Origin: Antitrichia curtipendula
Lineage: Eukaryota > Streptophyta > Bryopsida > Hypnales > Leucodontaceae
NCBI GenBank assembly: GCA_951230915.1
Contig: OX579638.1
Coordinates: 1,320,696-1,384,695 of the forward strand
DNA: 64,000 bases
Direction of reading: 5' to 3'
Made by a program: the position numbers and the translations under genes. This document shows, piece by piece, positions 36,311-49,958 of the stretch (position 1 is the stretch's first letter; each line of letters starts with the position of its first letter). The notes under the pieces were generated by a model. That model was given only the letters and a program-made list of their open reading frames with translations. It had not been told where the DNA came from and ran no database searches.

Positions 36311-37670
36311 TGAGCAGGACAACAAGGGGGAGTGAAATTCAGCTTCAACATTTGAAGTTGGCATGGGATTCTTCCTTCCCATGGAGAGGAGGAACCCATT
36401 AATGCAGCCAGCCCTTCATTTGATTTTAGGGAATATCTGCAAGTCAATGGTTGCATTAAGAGGTCCAACCACTTTTTGAGTTCAAAGACAATTCATAGAA
36501 GGATGTGGCTCCTTTCTTGTGCTGCATTTGTCCTTTTTGGCTTCCCCAAGGACTTGAGAACTAGTCCCCATCCAAAAAAAAGGAAATTTCAGAAAATGAA
36601 AATTAACTTGCACACTTCAAGAAAAAAAATTTGAAATTAGACGTTAGAAGTTTTTGGATTTATAACAGAAGACAAGGTACACATTTTTTTATAATTCAAG
36701 TTGAAGGATGCATTTTTGAATTCTCCAAATAGAAACTACAAGGATTCAAAGTTCAAAAATCAAATCAAACACGTCTAATATTTTGTAGAGTTCTAATTGA
36801 GTGGGTTTATTTTTGGTAATGGAGGCTACAAGGGTTTGAAAATAGGAATTCTTATCATTAACATATTACAATGTATTCAAATGTAGTTCAAGGATTTATT
36901 TTTGAAAATATAGACTACAAGGATTTGGAAAGGAAACAAAATGCAAGTTCTAATGGTTTTGAAGCAAATTCAAGGCTTTAGTCTTGTTACTGGATCCTAC
37001 AAGGGTTTTGATTTCAAATCAAACAAAAGTTATGTTTTTTTTAGTTATTGTTGAAGGCTTTATGGTGTTGGTAAATTGTTGTTCCAAGTATTTAAAATTC
37101 AAATCAAATACAAGTAAAATGCTATGTGCTTATACTTCAACGTCTTCAAGGGCTTCAAATTGAATTACGGATTACAAGGGTTTGAAAATCCCTTCAAATA
37201 TAAGTAATTGATTCAAAGAATATGGATTCTTTATCAAGTGAATTCCAAATTGTTTTCATTCACCAAGCTCTCGATAGAAAACGGGTCTAAGTGAGGTAGT
37301 GAGCAAGCCAACAAGGGCCCCCTTTCCTTTCCTTTGAAATTCACAATGGAAAAAAATATGGTTTGATTGAACAAGGGCCCCTTTTTATTCTAGAAAAAAT
37401 TACTTGAATTTGTGTTCAATTTAAAAAAATGTGGTTCACGTGAACAAGGGTCCCTCCTTATTGGAAGTTATTGCTTATAAATTCAAAAGGAATTAGTATT
37501 TTCTTGCCTATAATGCAAAAAAATATGGTTCAATTAAACAAGGGCCCCTTTATTGCTTCTTAATGGAGAATGAATTAAATTCATTTGCTTACAAGGAAAA
37601 AGAATACGGGTCCACGAAGCAAGGTTCCTCTTTTTTACTTTTAAATTTACAAGAAATTAGTTTTTTAGCA

Positions 37671-38952
37671 CATTGTGGAATTAGATTTTTTTGACTTTGA
37701 ACATTTTAAATGTTAAATTTTTGCGCTAATAAGTTTTGAGCTTTAAATCTTTACAATAGAGAATTGAGTTGAGAGTCTAAGCAAAAAAAAAGAAAATTCA
37801 AAAAAACTTAATTTCATTATTAAAAAAATTGTTAAATAGAAGTAGGTACGAGATAGTAGGAAAATCTAAAATACTAATATCTTTTATATGGAATTAAAAT
37901 TCATTAATCCCAATGGTGAGATTGTTCTAGCAAAAAATATAAACCACAAGGAACGTTTTTCTTTTTTAAATTGTAAAAAATGCATTCAGAAATGAATCCT
38001 ACAAGTTATTTTTTTTAGGAAGATGCTCTAAGTGCCCAAAAAATAAGATTGTCTATAACTTTCTCCTCGAGGAGGTCAGTTAGTTCTACTACAACAAACC
38101 ACGTGCGACAAGTGGTTTCTAATAAACTATAATTTCAACCTAAAATTTTGAGCATTGTTTAATAATGACTATAGGTTTCTATTGCCAAAATTTCCAACTC
38201 AAATAAAATATGAAATGATTTCTAGAAGAGGTTGAAAATGAACTAAAATGGCATGTTTTTCAACTAAAAAAATTATAGAGAACACATTTAGATGACCATT
38301 GAATCAATATTCAACTCAAAATGAGCTTTCAATAGAGAGTTATTTTTAGGAATTTTTTGTTCATTTTTTAGACAATTTTTTCTTATATAATATAGGGGAG
38401 TGAAAGTTATTTCTCAGTTCTATAGTGTATCTTTTTACTTCAAAAATTTGTAACTAATTAGCATTAACAAATAAAAATATCAATAATTCAAAACATAAAC
38501 TTTCAAAGTAGGAAAATCTATTCATATTTTATTTATTTATTTATATTTAAAATTCAAAAAGTAAATAGGGGTCCAAAGTTTTGATCACACGTGGTTTCTA
38601 ATGGACACTCTAAGTGACCTCCCCGAGACTTTCTCATAACAAATCCAAATGGAATGAATCAGAGCATTCTACATAGACAAAAATATAAACTATGACAAAA
38701 AAAAACTTTAAAAAAAAGATTCAAACTTCTGCAATTTTTTTTTTGCTGAAACCCCTCTCCCTTGTTTTGAGCTTATTTGGGCATAACTTTTGTTCCCAGG
38801 CACTAATTGAAAAAACAATTATATTCCCACGAAGCTTATAAATTTTTCTATCTGCATAAACAATTTAAAAAAATCAGGACAAAAATTCAACCCATAGGTA
38901 CCTGCCCAAAATCCCATTTGTCCCCCGAGGGAACAATGGTCCTTTAGGGGTT
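37671..38952. mobile_element. Truncated TTAA-type MITE, copy 4 (inverted), carrying a nested MITE
   Basis: Read inverted, it matches copy 3: GTGAGATTGTTCTAGCAAAAAATAT-type text, AAAATAAGATTG, CCAAATGGAATGAATC and CATTTGTCCC. Its outer end reads CCTTTAGGGGTTCA, one base from the expected TTAA. The other end is missing, so the copy is truncated. It is interrupted at 38066-38627. Confidence 0.65.
38058..38635. mobile_element. Nested 562-bp MITE with 8-bp target duplication
   Basis: The element (38066-38627) has ends CTCGAGGAGGTCAGTTAG and, inverted, CTCGGGGAGGTCACTTAG, two mismatches in 18 bp. ACTTTCTC is repeated exactly at 38058-38065 and 38628-38635. Comparison with intact copy 3 (33.46 kb) shows the uninterrupted target, so the insertion is well supported. 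An 8-bp duplication suggests hAT. No ORF. Confidence 0.85.
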
Positions 38953-40649
38953 CAAAAAATGTGGCTCACGTGAGCAAGGGTCCCCCTTATTGCTCATAAA
39001 TTCAAAAGGAATTAGTAATTTTTTGCCTACAATGTCAAAAATATGGTTTAATTAAATGAGGGCCCCTTTATTGCTTCTTAATGGAGAATGAATTAAATTC
39101 ATTTGCCTTCAAGGGAAAAAAATATGAGTTCATGGAGCAAGGTTCCTCTTCCTTTACTTTTTAAATTCACAAGGAACTAGTTCCACTTGGCCCCAATGAA
39201 AAAAAACATGGTTCGGTTGTACAAGGACCTCCTTCATTCAAAAATAAATTAATTCAATTTGACTCCAATTTAAAAAAATCGTCCGCACCCCAACACAATT
39301 CCGTCCCCAATTCCTAACTTCCGTCCGCGCCCTAGCAACTCTCTCCATGACAAACTTGAACACGCAAACTCAAAAACTTGAACACATAAATAACTTAACT
39401 AGTATTTTCTTTCAATCCCAAACCTTTCTCGGATCCCATTACACAAATGAAATTTTCTAATTAATGATTGAATTCCAAAATAACATGACTAGTATTTAAT
39501 TTCAATCCCAAACCGGTTTGGTATCTCCATTACAAAAATATACCGTTGAACTTGAATTCCAGAATAACTTAAGTAGTATTTCATTTCAATACCAAACCCT
39601 TGTAGGATGATTCTTGCTCATCATCTCTTCATTTGTCCAGCCTCTAGCTTGTGTTTATAGTTTGTGAATTTTTTTTAATACAATGCGTTTGTCCTATTTG
39701 TTCTAAAAATAAATAAATAAATAAAACTTCTAGGATCCCATACCAAAAATAATCCGTTGAACTTGAATTCAAAAATAACCTAACTAGTGTTTGATTTCAG
39801 TCTCAAACCATTCTCGGATCCCATCACACAAATAAAATTTTCTAGTTGAATGATTGAATTCCAAAATAACATGATTAGTATTTAATTCCAATCCCAAACC
39901 GATTTGATATCTCCATTACAAAAATATACCGTTGAACTTGAATTCCAGCATAACGTAACTAGTATTTCATTTCAACACCAACCCCTTTTGGTATCTTCAT
40001 TACAAGAACATACCATTGAAGTCTTGAAGACCCAAATCCTTGTAGCCTCTTTTCCCGAAAATAAATCCTTCAAGTATATTTCAATGCATTATAATTTGTA
40101 TTTGATTTCAATCCAAACCCTTGTAGCTATTTATTTCAAAAATAAAGTCTTCAACAAAAAGCCAAAAAAGTATAAGTTGGTTATGATTTGATTTGTAAAC
40201 TCCAAACCCTAAATCCCAAATAGGTTCTATTTAGAAGAATGAAAAATGAATCCTTGAACTCGAATTTAAACAAATATGTACCTTGTCTTTTATTAGGACT
40301 CCAAATCCTTTGGGATTCTACTCACTCAAATTTTGTCCTTTTGTTTGGAAGTTAATTTTCATTTTCTGAAATTTCCTTTTTTTTGGGTGGGGACTAGTTC
40401 TCAAGTCCTTGGGGAAGCCAAGAAGGACAAATGCAGCACAAGAAAGGAGCCACATCCTTCTATGAATTGTCTTTGAACTCAAAAAGTGGTTGGACCTCTT
40501 AATGCAACCATTGACTTGCAGATATTCCCTAAAATCAAATGAAGGGCTGGCTGCATTAATGGGTTCCTCCTCTCCATGGGAAGGAAGAATCCCATGCCAA
40601 CTTCAAATGTTGAAGCTGAATTTCACTCCCCCTTGTTGTCCTGCTCAAT

Positions 40650-40930
40650 GTTTGCGCCTAGTCGTCCGTGCCCTTGCGTCCACGCCCTGTCAAGTCATGC
40701 GTGCCCCTGTGTCCGTGCCCTGTCCAGTCGTTCGTGCCCCTATGTCTACGCCCTGTCTAATCATCCGTGCCCCTACCTCCGCGCCTTGACAAGAAGTCCG
40801 CACCCTAGTGGGAAGTCCACGCATTGACGTCTACGCCCTGACGAATGAGTCCGCGCCTTGACAGAAACATCCACGCCTTGAACAGTCGGCGCCCTAACAG
40901 TGCCGTCCGCACCATCCACTGACGTCCCCT
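40650..40930. repeat. Subterminal CGTCCGCGCCC-type repeats, right arm
   Basis: This is the reverse-complement counterpart of the left-arm array: GTCCGTGCCCT, GTCCACGCCCT, GTCTACGCCCTG and GTCCGCGCCTTGAC repeated at short intervals. Frames crossing it on either strand (arginine/proline/cysteine-rich) are repeat artefacts. Confidence 0.7.
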
Positions 40931-41121
40931 CCCTGATTTTCACATCTGCGCTCTTATTCCAGCGTGGACCGCCAATATAGAAGCGACTTGCCAATTGGAA
41001 AAGTTTAAAAATGAAAGGCGTCCGGATGGTCTGAACCGTCCGGCCACCCGGTCCCATTCACCCGCCTGTCCGTCTTGTCCGATCACCTCAACTCGTCCGT
41101 TATGACAACTCTGGAAATTAT

Positions 41122-42645
41122 GTCATTCTGTCGTAGCACAAGGAAGCACAAATCCCCCTATTAGGTGTTAAAGTAGTGTAAAACACCCTAGATGACTCAT
41201 GTATCGTTCCCAAAGGATTTAACTTGTAGTTTCCTCAAAATTACCGGAAACACAATGCGGAAAACAATCCAAGGCAACAGAATTTGGAACTGAAAATTGG
41301 AAACTATAAGTCCTTCTTTAGGATTCCAAACAACTACCACTCTCTCTCAAATCATATCAGTCCACATATTAGATCCAAATATGGAGGAGTATCATTATCC
41401 TGTTCTTCTTCCTGATCCGGATCCAGTTTCAATAACCTAGTAACATGTAAATAGTTTAACCTCTATATCAGAGGGATCCGCTCTTGGATTTAAGGAAGGG
41501 AACATTTACCCTACCCTTCAGAAGATTAAAGTGACTGAAGATATTACTAAAGAAAACAACAATTAAAATGAACAACTTGGACTCAGTTTATTCCTCACAG
41601 CGGATCCGGAATTGAATCCATATCCTGAGGTCACACAAGAATCCCCTTAATCCACTCAGTTACTACAACAACGGATCTAATCCGGATCAATCCCATGAGT
41701 CAGAGCTAGCAACTGGATAACTAAAAGATCCTAACTTCTCCCCATTCTTCTCTCCTGGATTCAGTCGGATCTCATCGGAACGTCAACTAGCATGTATCCT
41801 CCCACTCAGTAGAACACACTTAATCTAAGAACGGCTTTCCCACTCAAAAGACACACAAGAAATAGTAGTAGCTAGTACTTCCTCCTAGTACACACAGTTT
41901 CCTCACCAACTTTTTATACTCACAAAACCGGATCCGGACAGAATCCAGAGTATCCAAGTTCCTCTATTCCAACACTAGCAAACCAACTACCCGCACTAGA
42001 CAATGTTTCAAGCATTGCCGGCATACCAACTTAGAGTCAAAACTTTGCAGACCAATGCTTAGAAAGTGGAAATCTAAAATATATTTGCCAAACATTGAAA
42101 TTGCAAGAAAGAAATGCCCCGGGGCTTCCAATTGAAGTCAATCCCTAAATACAAAACCCCAAAGGAATCTTAAAAGGCTCCAAGGAACAAAACTAGAGGA
42201 CAGGAGAATGATAGGTGTCATTCCTTGTCCTCCGAAGTTGACTTTCTACCTACCTTGCTGATCCGCAAAATGTGAATTTGAGATCCTAAAACCCCGGAAA
42301 GTGGAAGTCCAGATGCATCCAACTAAAAAGTACCTAACTAGTAGCTTCCTAACTACCACCAACATTGGTTTTTACCCTACTACCTATAATCCTTCCTAAG
42401 TAACTTCCTATCTGTACTTCCTAGGCCGCTTGGGAAAAGGTTCCTCAACCTTGGCGGATCCTTTCCTCGGCAGTTGTTTCTAGCTTGCAAATGGCTTTCC
42501 TCTCAGTGTCGCTCTTCCCTTGGATGGTGTCGAAGCCTTACCCTTGAAGCTCAATGGAGTGAGGTACCGGATTAGAGTCCTCATCTAAATCTGCATTGTG
42601 ATGAAATCTGAATTTGGATTTGGATTCGATCATGCTCCCCTCGTT
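41122..42645. other. GGATCCGG-rich non-coding DNA beside copy B
   Basis: No gene is seen. Words such as GGATCCGG, AATCCGGAT and TCCGGA are frequent, as in the flank of copy A (13.1-14.0 kb), so this is probably the 3' non-coding part of the inverted copy B. Confidence 0.4.
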
Positions 42646-42649
42646 CCCT

Positions 42650-44092
42650 AAATTGCTTGGCGACTCATCTTCTTCTGACTATTGACTCCCCGAAGACACC
42701 TCCTTACCTCGTTTAGGTGTAATCTTCTTCTTTTTGGTACTGGGTACCTGCGGAGATGGTTTGGAGCCCTTACTCTATGGAGTCCGGAATTGGAATTCCG
42801 CCTTCTGGAACAACTCCTTAGATCCGAATCCATGTGCGGATCCTTCTTTGGCTCTATACTTTGACTTGATAACATCCTTGAGAGGGGTCTTCTCTTCTAC
42901 AGTCTTACTCTTTGGCTTCATAGGTGGAGGCGGTGACATGAATGGGGCCAGCTGAGTTGGAATTGCTTTCATGTCTTGACTCGACCTCCTTCCCTTTCCC
43001 GGAAACCGGATACTATCCTACTTGATAGAGGGCGTCCCGGATCTCGTACATTATCTTCTCCATCGCCTCCGAGTACTCCGCCAGTACCATCACCGCCTTT
43101 GCTGCCGCTTCCGATCATATAACTTGACCTTGTTCACTACGTCCTCGAAATGTTCTATGAAAACCCGGATCCTCCTAAGTGTCCCCTCAGATTCTGCCGA
43201 CAACCTTCTCGTCTCCCTACTTCCCTCTCTACTCATCTCCAACTGTTTTTAGAGTTTAAGGTTCCTCTCAGTCAATTCCTTGGCCCGAGTTTCTTACTTT
43301 CGGAAATCACTATCCCGGATCAGATCCTCTACTCTCTCCGCGAGATCAGACACGTCGATCTCTCCTAGCAACCCACAGACATTTCGGACTGACCTTCTCT
43401 CGATGTCCAACTCCTCTCGGACCTTCTTCAGATTCTCGATAATCCTCTCCAGTGGATCCTCTCGGTCTACTTCCGATTCCGGAGACTCATTCCTCTCAGT
43501 GTAGGGTCTTTTCTTCTTGGCGGACTGCGGGAGCCTCTCCTCTCTTTTCCTCTTCTCTGAAGAACCCCTTTTACGTTTTGACAAGACCCTCCCAGATCCC
43601 TCATCATATCCTCTCCTCACTCTCTCGCTCTCAAAGTAGAGTTATGTTCAACTTTAATAAAATAGTTGCTCCTTTATATGCTGTCCTCTCATGACTCCTC
43701 AATGTCCCAAGGTAATCATAAAGGTGGAAAAAAAAAGGTCCTATTGGGGTTGCCTTGGTATTCCCCAGCGAGGAAACCATCTTACCAACTAAATCTCAAG
43801 ATTACTCTCCAGAATACTTTCCTCTCTCCACTTAGTGCTCTGAAGAGGGTGTTGGCCTAAGTCACTATGATCCGGTTTGGTCTTTTTGGATACATGATTG
43901 GGACCACAAACTCCAGCAATCTCCTATGTCTCTCCACTCTGCAGTCCGCTACTGCGTAGCCATCTTTAGAGTGGGGAGGATTTGCTCCAGATCCTCCTTC
44001 AGCTATTTCCGCCCTTCTTCATCCTTCAGGATAATTGGGTTGATGGTCTTCACCTTGATCTGTGCAGCTCTACTTCCTTCTGCCTTCACCAT
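42650..44092 (-). pseudogene. Decayed single-ORF gene, copy B of the family at 11.1-13.1 kb
   Basis: Read on the minus strand from ATG at 44092-44090, the copy parallels copy A: a start region with PIILKDEEGRK then LKEDLEQ (copy A has PNDPAICQELEEDFRQ), then DGYAVAD and RHRRLLEFVVP (copy A EGYAIAD, RHRRVLEFMIP), then KRPNRIIVT and ANTLFRA. Further on it has VNKVKLYD (copy A VNKATLYD) and a PPPPMKPKSK C-terminal segment. Unlike copy A it has frameshifts as well as stops (many TAA/TAG replacing expected Gln). The longest intact piece is 43294-43620, highly charged and coiled-coil-like. Confidence 0.6.
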
Positions 44093-47000
44093 TATCTTCT
44101 ATGGATTTGTCTTTTTTTTCAAATAACAATCCTCACACAAACCCTTCAAGGTACCAATCTACGGAAATTTTCTACTTGCGCCGGTCTTCTACACCTCGAC
44201 TAGATCCGGAAACTCAGTCCCTCTCTTCCTCTCCTCACTTAAGTGCTATTACAACAGTAATGTGCGCTTAGAGGATGCTAACAACTTCTAAGTGAGAATG
44301 GCAAGTGGAGGATCCGTTCTTTAGCCTTCTCCTCAAAAGTTGCCTCTAATCAATTAGGGTAGCTGTTTCCGCAATGATCTTGGAAGATTTCGACCGTTCA
44401 ACGGCTATCCTGCGTTTCCGATAGAACCGTTGAGCGCTCGGATTGCCCTGTTATTCTCCGGTAGGTCTTCTAGTATTGTCCGGTAGGCGTTAGCACCTGG
44501 TTCTAATATGCTGAATGATTCTCGACTGGTTTCCCGAATCCCCATCCAGTTCCGGTTTCTAGTACAACCAAAAAACATTTATTTCTTATTTTAACTTATT
44601 TATCTAACTACCACTACTCCCATGGTAAAGGAACATTAATTTTGGTAAAACCTTTAAGTTACCCTTATAGGAAACAAAAAAAATGTACCAATAATAACTC
44701 ATTCCCCTAGATTCCTAACTAACCCGACCTATCCTCACTTTCTTGGTTCTCACACATTCATCAGCCAAAAACCAAAAAAAGGCCAGACTGTCGTTAATGA
44801 GTTCACCAAATTTAGTTACATTTTTTAGCACCACAATTGATAAATTTATAGAGACTTTGGTCGATCCATTCACTACTTCACTTCCCTGACTTATGAGCCA
44901 AAAACAGATTAGTAGATTACTACCACATTATCTTAGTTGTAGAGTAATTCCCGAACAATAATTGTACTACAACCTTAACAGAAAAGAACATCCTTTCTCA
45001 TCACTATTACAAAGGAGTTATAGAAGATGCGTCAAATTCTACATTACCAGCACAATCACATGAATTTTGAAACCAATAACAAGTTAATAACATACATGCG
45101 GATTAATGCAACAAATCACACCGACAGATGCAACGGGTATGTGCTGGAGGACTTCAAGTTGCAACTATCTCTACTTTACTAAATACAATTCATTCCAACT
45201 TGAGATAATCCCCTTGCCGTCAATCAAGATCAATTGCAGGTCACAGATGTACGTATCATGTATGGAAACGGTTCCACAAATACAAAAAATATTAGTCGTT
45301 AGACATTCATAAATGTACACAAGTGGATCACAAAGACATGAGTTTTTTCAACTGGAATCAATTCAATAGTGTACATGTGCTAATCAACACTACCAAATGC
45401 ACTTAACACTGTGACATCACAATCATCCAAAGTAAGTTCAAAACCTTCTACTCAAAACAAGGAAATAAATAAGAAATACTGTGAGAATGCTTTCCAAAGC
45501 TCTGTCCACAGAACTTCGGCAAACATAATGAACTGACAATAGATTAAGGCATCTTTAGTTAAGAAATTGGTAAAAAAATACTTCAAGCAAAATAAATTAC
45601 CTCTAGAACTTCTCTTTTAGATCCTTCTTCTTGTCTACAACAATCAAACACGAAGCATAGCACAATTACGCAAACTCTGGATCAGGAAACTCTATTACAG
45701 CACAAGCGCAACCCTAAATCTTTTCCAATTGTCAACATTCCCAGCCCTCTTATTCCCACAACTCCAACTCTAAACCTTGTTATTCCAAAACTCTAAACTC
45801 CAACTCCAAACCTTGTTATCCCACAACTATCGTGCAAAGCAAGAATTCAAAAAAAAATTCCAGCAGCCCATAGAAGAGAAAGAAGCACAAACCATAGCTA
45901 GTATTGTGGATAGCGACCAATAGGCCACAATCAGGGTTGGTGCTTGTCTCAGCTTTGATGATCTCCTTCTCAAACCAATGTTGACAACATATCTGTGTAC
46001 TAAATTACATTCCAATATTACACATTACAAATCGGCTTCAGAATGTTACAACTACATATATGCACAAAGTGCTACAATCTACACTAATCTACACTAAAGA
46101 GTTTGTGCACAATGCAATTGTGGGGTTGAATAATTACGGAACTTACCTGCGATTCTGCAAAGACTCCGCTGTCGTGAGTTTTTTGTTGCCTATCCAGAAA
46201 AGCACGGGGCTCCTAGCTGTAGTAAAGGTTTGTGAAAGGGAGAAAAAGTAACAAAACCCTAAAGTAAACACAACCAAACAACTAATCCAAAAGTATCTAA
46301 ATACCTCAAATGTATTGTAAATCTTCAATTATAGTAGTAAATAATCCTTCATCTATAGTCCAACTTAAAAATACAACTCACAAGACCTGCAAGACACGTA
46401 CAATAGCACCTAAATCTTCTCAAGTTTGACTACTGAGTATCTTTTCAAGCTCATAAAGTGTAAACCTACAAAAGTAAAAATAACGCTCAACTACAACTCT
46501 TCCATAAACACAACTCACAAAAGAATGTGATCTCCAAATAGAAATGAAGTATAAATTAACCTCAACTCCTTTTAATTTAGACCAAATCCAAGGGAAACCC
46601 AAAAGCAAAATACAAGAGAATTCCAAAGAAGGAAGGCCAACCTTTAAGTACCCGACGAAGGGACTCAAGGCAACAAACGATATGGGACAAATGCTCAATC
46701 CAACTCAACCTTTTACTTTCTCCCAACGAGCCAAACCACCCTTCTATTTGGAACCAATAAAGATGGTGTAACATGCCTATCTTTTAACTAGTAAACGGCC
46801 CACATCACGACACCGCTCGCAATCGTGTCAATCATTTGGCAAACTACCAAAGCCATCCTAGAGGATTTTCCCATTGCAAAACCTTTTACTTGTGCCACAA
46901 AGCGATGGGACCTATACAAAAATTGCATATGGAAAAATACAATACGACTTTCATCGATGAAACAATATTATGTACCTTGATTCTGACTCTACGTTGGCCT

Positions 47001-48690
47001 GGAAGGTGCATGGCTTGCAGATGCAAGTGGCATGAACGGACCAGGTTTCAAAGGCACATGATTTGCAGAAGGCAAAGCGCGACCAGGATTCACAGGCGCT
47101 TGTTGTAAAGGCAAAGTAGAAGCCCGCCCGGCTGCGCGACCAAGACAAAAATCACGACGCTGCGATCCAAGAAATACACTCTTTGAAGACATGATTGACG
47201 ACCTTCAACGAGCTCAAATACTTTGGAGAAGACATTGAGTAGAAAAAATACTAACTCGCAGCACTTAATCCTTAAATCACTGCTTAACCCTTAATGGTTG
47301 TTCACACCTGGATTTCAAGTGGCATTATATTAGTTGTGAGTTGTCGAGCAAGTACAAATGGCTTCAAATGCAACAGGGAGCAATTGAAAGATAGATTGCT
47401 CATTATGTCATAGCATAATGAGATTTATTCATATTTCTTTAATGAATGGAATAAGAGCCATGATGGATCCATTTCAAAGTCAAGATGTGTCCACTTTTTT
47501 TCCAAATGAAAAATTGGCCATGTAGTTGTTTTTTTACAAATGCTAGAGAATTCAGAGGTTGTTAAAGTTTAGTAAGGGTCACATTTAGGAACCTTATGTA
47601 TGACTTTCTGCATACAATAATTTTTTGTTTTCGGTCAAGCCATATCTTTTTTCAGACTACGCGTGAGTGGGTTTTGCATTTCCTAGGCTCCAAAAATAGG
47701 TGCCTATGGCAGAATTCTTCAGAAATTCATAAGTAATTAAAAAATGCTCTAAAAAATATGAAACCACTTGTTTTAGATTTTGCATCGATTCCTCTACAAG
47801 TGTAATATAAGGAAAATATTTTTCAGGCATAAACAACCCATAGAAAAGGCCAACCAGATCTTAAATGGACGGTTTATGAGCACATTATCTTACCTTGTAA
47901 CTAACAAAATCTGAATCCACCATGCTCATTTTACTCACTTGAATCAGTTATAGTATTTGCTAATACAAAAAGCTTAGAAAGTCAAGTCGTACAATGAATT
48001 CTTTCTAAAAAATTAGAAGATCCTGATGAAGTCACTAATCACTCTAGTATTGTCATGTAAGACATGCATTGAAACCAAAATCTCACAAACTGAAAAAATA
48101 ACATGATGGGGTCATTCTGTAGGTGACCACTACGGGTCTTTTCACCACAATGGATTTTTTTTCTTAGAGTTTGACAAAGACGCATGTCAAATTCTAGTTG
48201 TGAGGACCTTTAGGAATGAAACTATTACCTTTGCAATACTCTTATAATACTGCTTCAATATTTATGCAGTACTGTGTTCAATTCAAATTTAGTATTGTTT
48301 GTTGTTGTTTTGCAATATACATTCAAGACTCTTGCCAGGTAAGAATATTGCTGCAATACTATTACAATATAGCAAAGTAGTTGTAAGATACAAGTGTCTC
48401 TTTTGGGCTCATTGTCATTGTAACAAATTATTACAATGAGCTCAATATTTATTTAATTAATTTCCCCCCCCCCATTAGTTCAAAAATTTAATTTAAATCA
48501 TTTTTTTTAGAATCCCCCTCATCAGTTCAGAAACATCAAAATTATATTTTTGAGACCCGCCCCCCACAAATCAGTTCAAAAATTAAATTACATTTTTTAT
48601 ATCTGTACCCCCCTCCCCTCCCCCGCTTTGTACTTCTCTTACCACAGTTTCTCTTCCAATGCATATGGTTTAAAAAAAAAGGTATCCAGT
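44093..48690. other. Intergenic DNA, no convincing gene
   Basis: 44093-44560 is probably the 5' flank of copy B. The rest has only short frames. One minus-strand frame at 46989-47192 begins MSSKSVFLGSQRRDFC and contains PVNPGRALPSANHVPLKPG, a proline-rich low-complexity sequence that could be a first exon but has no partner I can identify. A run of ten C at about 48466-48475 and CAATACT-type words from 48220 to 48380 are the only structures noted. Confidence 0.3.
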
Positions 48691-48805
48691 ACGTGTATGT
48701 ATATGTATTTCAATATGTATCTCAGTATCCGTATCCCAATGTGTATCCCAATAAGTATCCCAGTATCTGTATCTTGAAGCGTATCCCAATACATATAGAT
48801 ATCTA
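48690..48805. repeat. 12-bp minisatellite
   Basis: About eight degenerate units of GTATCCCAATAC-type sequence (GTATCTCAGTATCC, GTATCCCAATGT, GTATCCCAATAA) run in tandem. The plus-strand frame rich in Tyr/Pro/Ile over it is a repeat artefact. Confidence 0.8.
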
Positions 48806-49958
48806 TCTCTGTATCTCTGGAGTGTTTTTGGAGATCAACAGTTGGGATGGGGGGTTTGTAATTTTTTTTTTCTAAAAAATCAACAGCTCTACTTTTTAAG
48901 TACGGAGGGGAGCTGTTAATTAATGCACAACCTCATGGTTCACTCTTTTCAGCTCATTGCTCATTGTCATTGTGTCATTGTAGCAAATTGAATCAGTATT
49001 GCAACAAACTCAATTTTCCGCAGCACTGCAAGAAGACCGCCTCTCGCAATATAAGAAATATTCATTTTCAATACTGCATCGGTACTGCTGGGCACAGGGA
49101 CTGCATCAATACTGACACAGTACTGTTCCTCTGGTTCCCGGTGTTCCAAACTTCCAATCGTAGATATACGGATGCGAAACGAGTGCGCAGTCATTCGTTT
49201 ATCCAGGATGGATGAATGAAGAATGAGCTCTGTCCACGAAGGGTGCACACCAAGGCGACGGACCTTGCACGCATGCGAAGAAGGCTTGACTAGCAGTGGA
49301 GACGACTGCTCAAGCTCGTGCACCGTCGAGCTTCTCGTCCAAACCTCAAACCCTGCTTCAATCCCGAGTACAAATCTGGTAAGCTCACTCCCCGTGCGTC
49401 CTTATGAATTTCCGACGCACCTTATTCATCTCGGATTTGAATTTTTTCAGAGGTCTTACACAAGCTCTGGCAACACTACATTGAATTAGGTTATGCTGTT
49501 CTCTCTGTTTAGGTCACCCTCGCTTCTCAACTCTGAGATTCGTCCGTCCGCGTAAAACCTAATTTCCTCAGGTGAGACAAGCTTGTCGTCGACGCCGATC
49601 ATCTGTTGGACGGTCGCTTTTCATTACGATTGATTGTGACGAGGTGGCAATCCTCAAAGAATTATATTGTACTAGGGTTTTGGAGGCATTTCGAAAGGTC
49701 TAGACATAGGTTATGCAAATGCATCGTAATGCGTCACTGTTCTCTCTTTGAGCTTGTGAGCTTGATTGTACCGGAGGTCGTATTTTTTTCTTTTGTTGAA
49801 GAATCGTTGAATCGTGTAATTTTACGTTAAATTGCACTTTATCAGTTGCGACAAGTGTGGATATGGGGAATTGTTTTTTTTCTTCTGAAGCCAGTTGAAG
49901 GAGGCGATCACTGATGAGAGCGGTGAAATTTTTATTCGTGTGCAGGGGGCTTAGCACC
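48806..49958 (+). promoter_or_regulatory. Upstream region and probable 5' UTR intron of SNX1
   Basis: TCCTCAG|GTGAGA at 49572-49573 is a strong donor and GTGTGCAG ending at 49945 a good acceptor just before the start codon, so a 374-bp 5' UTR intron (49572-49945) is likely. That would make the in-frame extension starting at 49914 intronic. CAATACTG-type words cluster at 48980-49130. The open frame at 49223-49489 has no known domain. Confidence 0.5.

Larger units (their letters stand above)
37430..39190. repeat. 240-bp direct duplication flanking MITE copy 4
   Basis: 37430-37670 and 38950-39190 share ordered blocks: GTTCACGTGAACAAGGGTCC or GCTCACGTGAGCAAGGGTCC, TTCAAAAGGAATTAGTA, TTGCTTCTTAATGGAGAATG and GCAAGGTTCCTCTT. 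They bracket a TTAA-type MITE. Either the MITE captured or duplicated its flank, or the host element already had a tandem repeat into which the MITE landed. Confidence 0.65.
35857..41121. mobile_element. hAT-like element of 5.25 kb with long inverted arms and 8-bp target duplication
   Basis: The element runs 35865-41113. The left end CAGGATTGTCATAGTGGACG and the right end, read inverted, CAGAGTTGTCATAACGGACG, form imperfect termini starting CAG. GAAATTAT is duplicated exactly outside (35857-35864 and 41114-41121). CAG-starting termini plus an 8-bp duplication are typical of hAT. The arms are unusually long: 36310-36760 is nearly the reverse complement of about 40230-40640, including ATGGAGAGGAGGAACCCATT and CTTCCCCAAGGACTTGAGAA. 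No transposase is seen. The middle holds nested insertions at 37.4-39.2 kb. Confidence 0.85.
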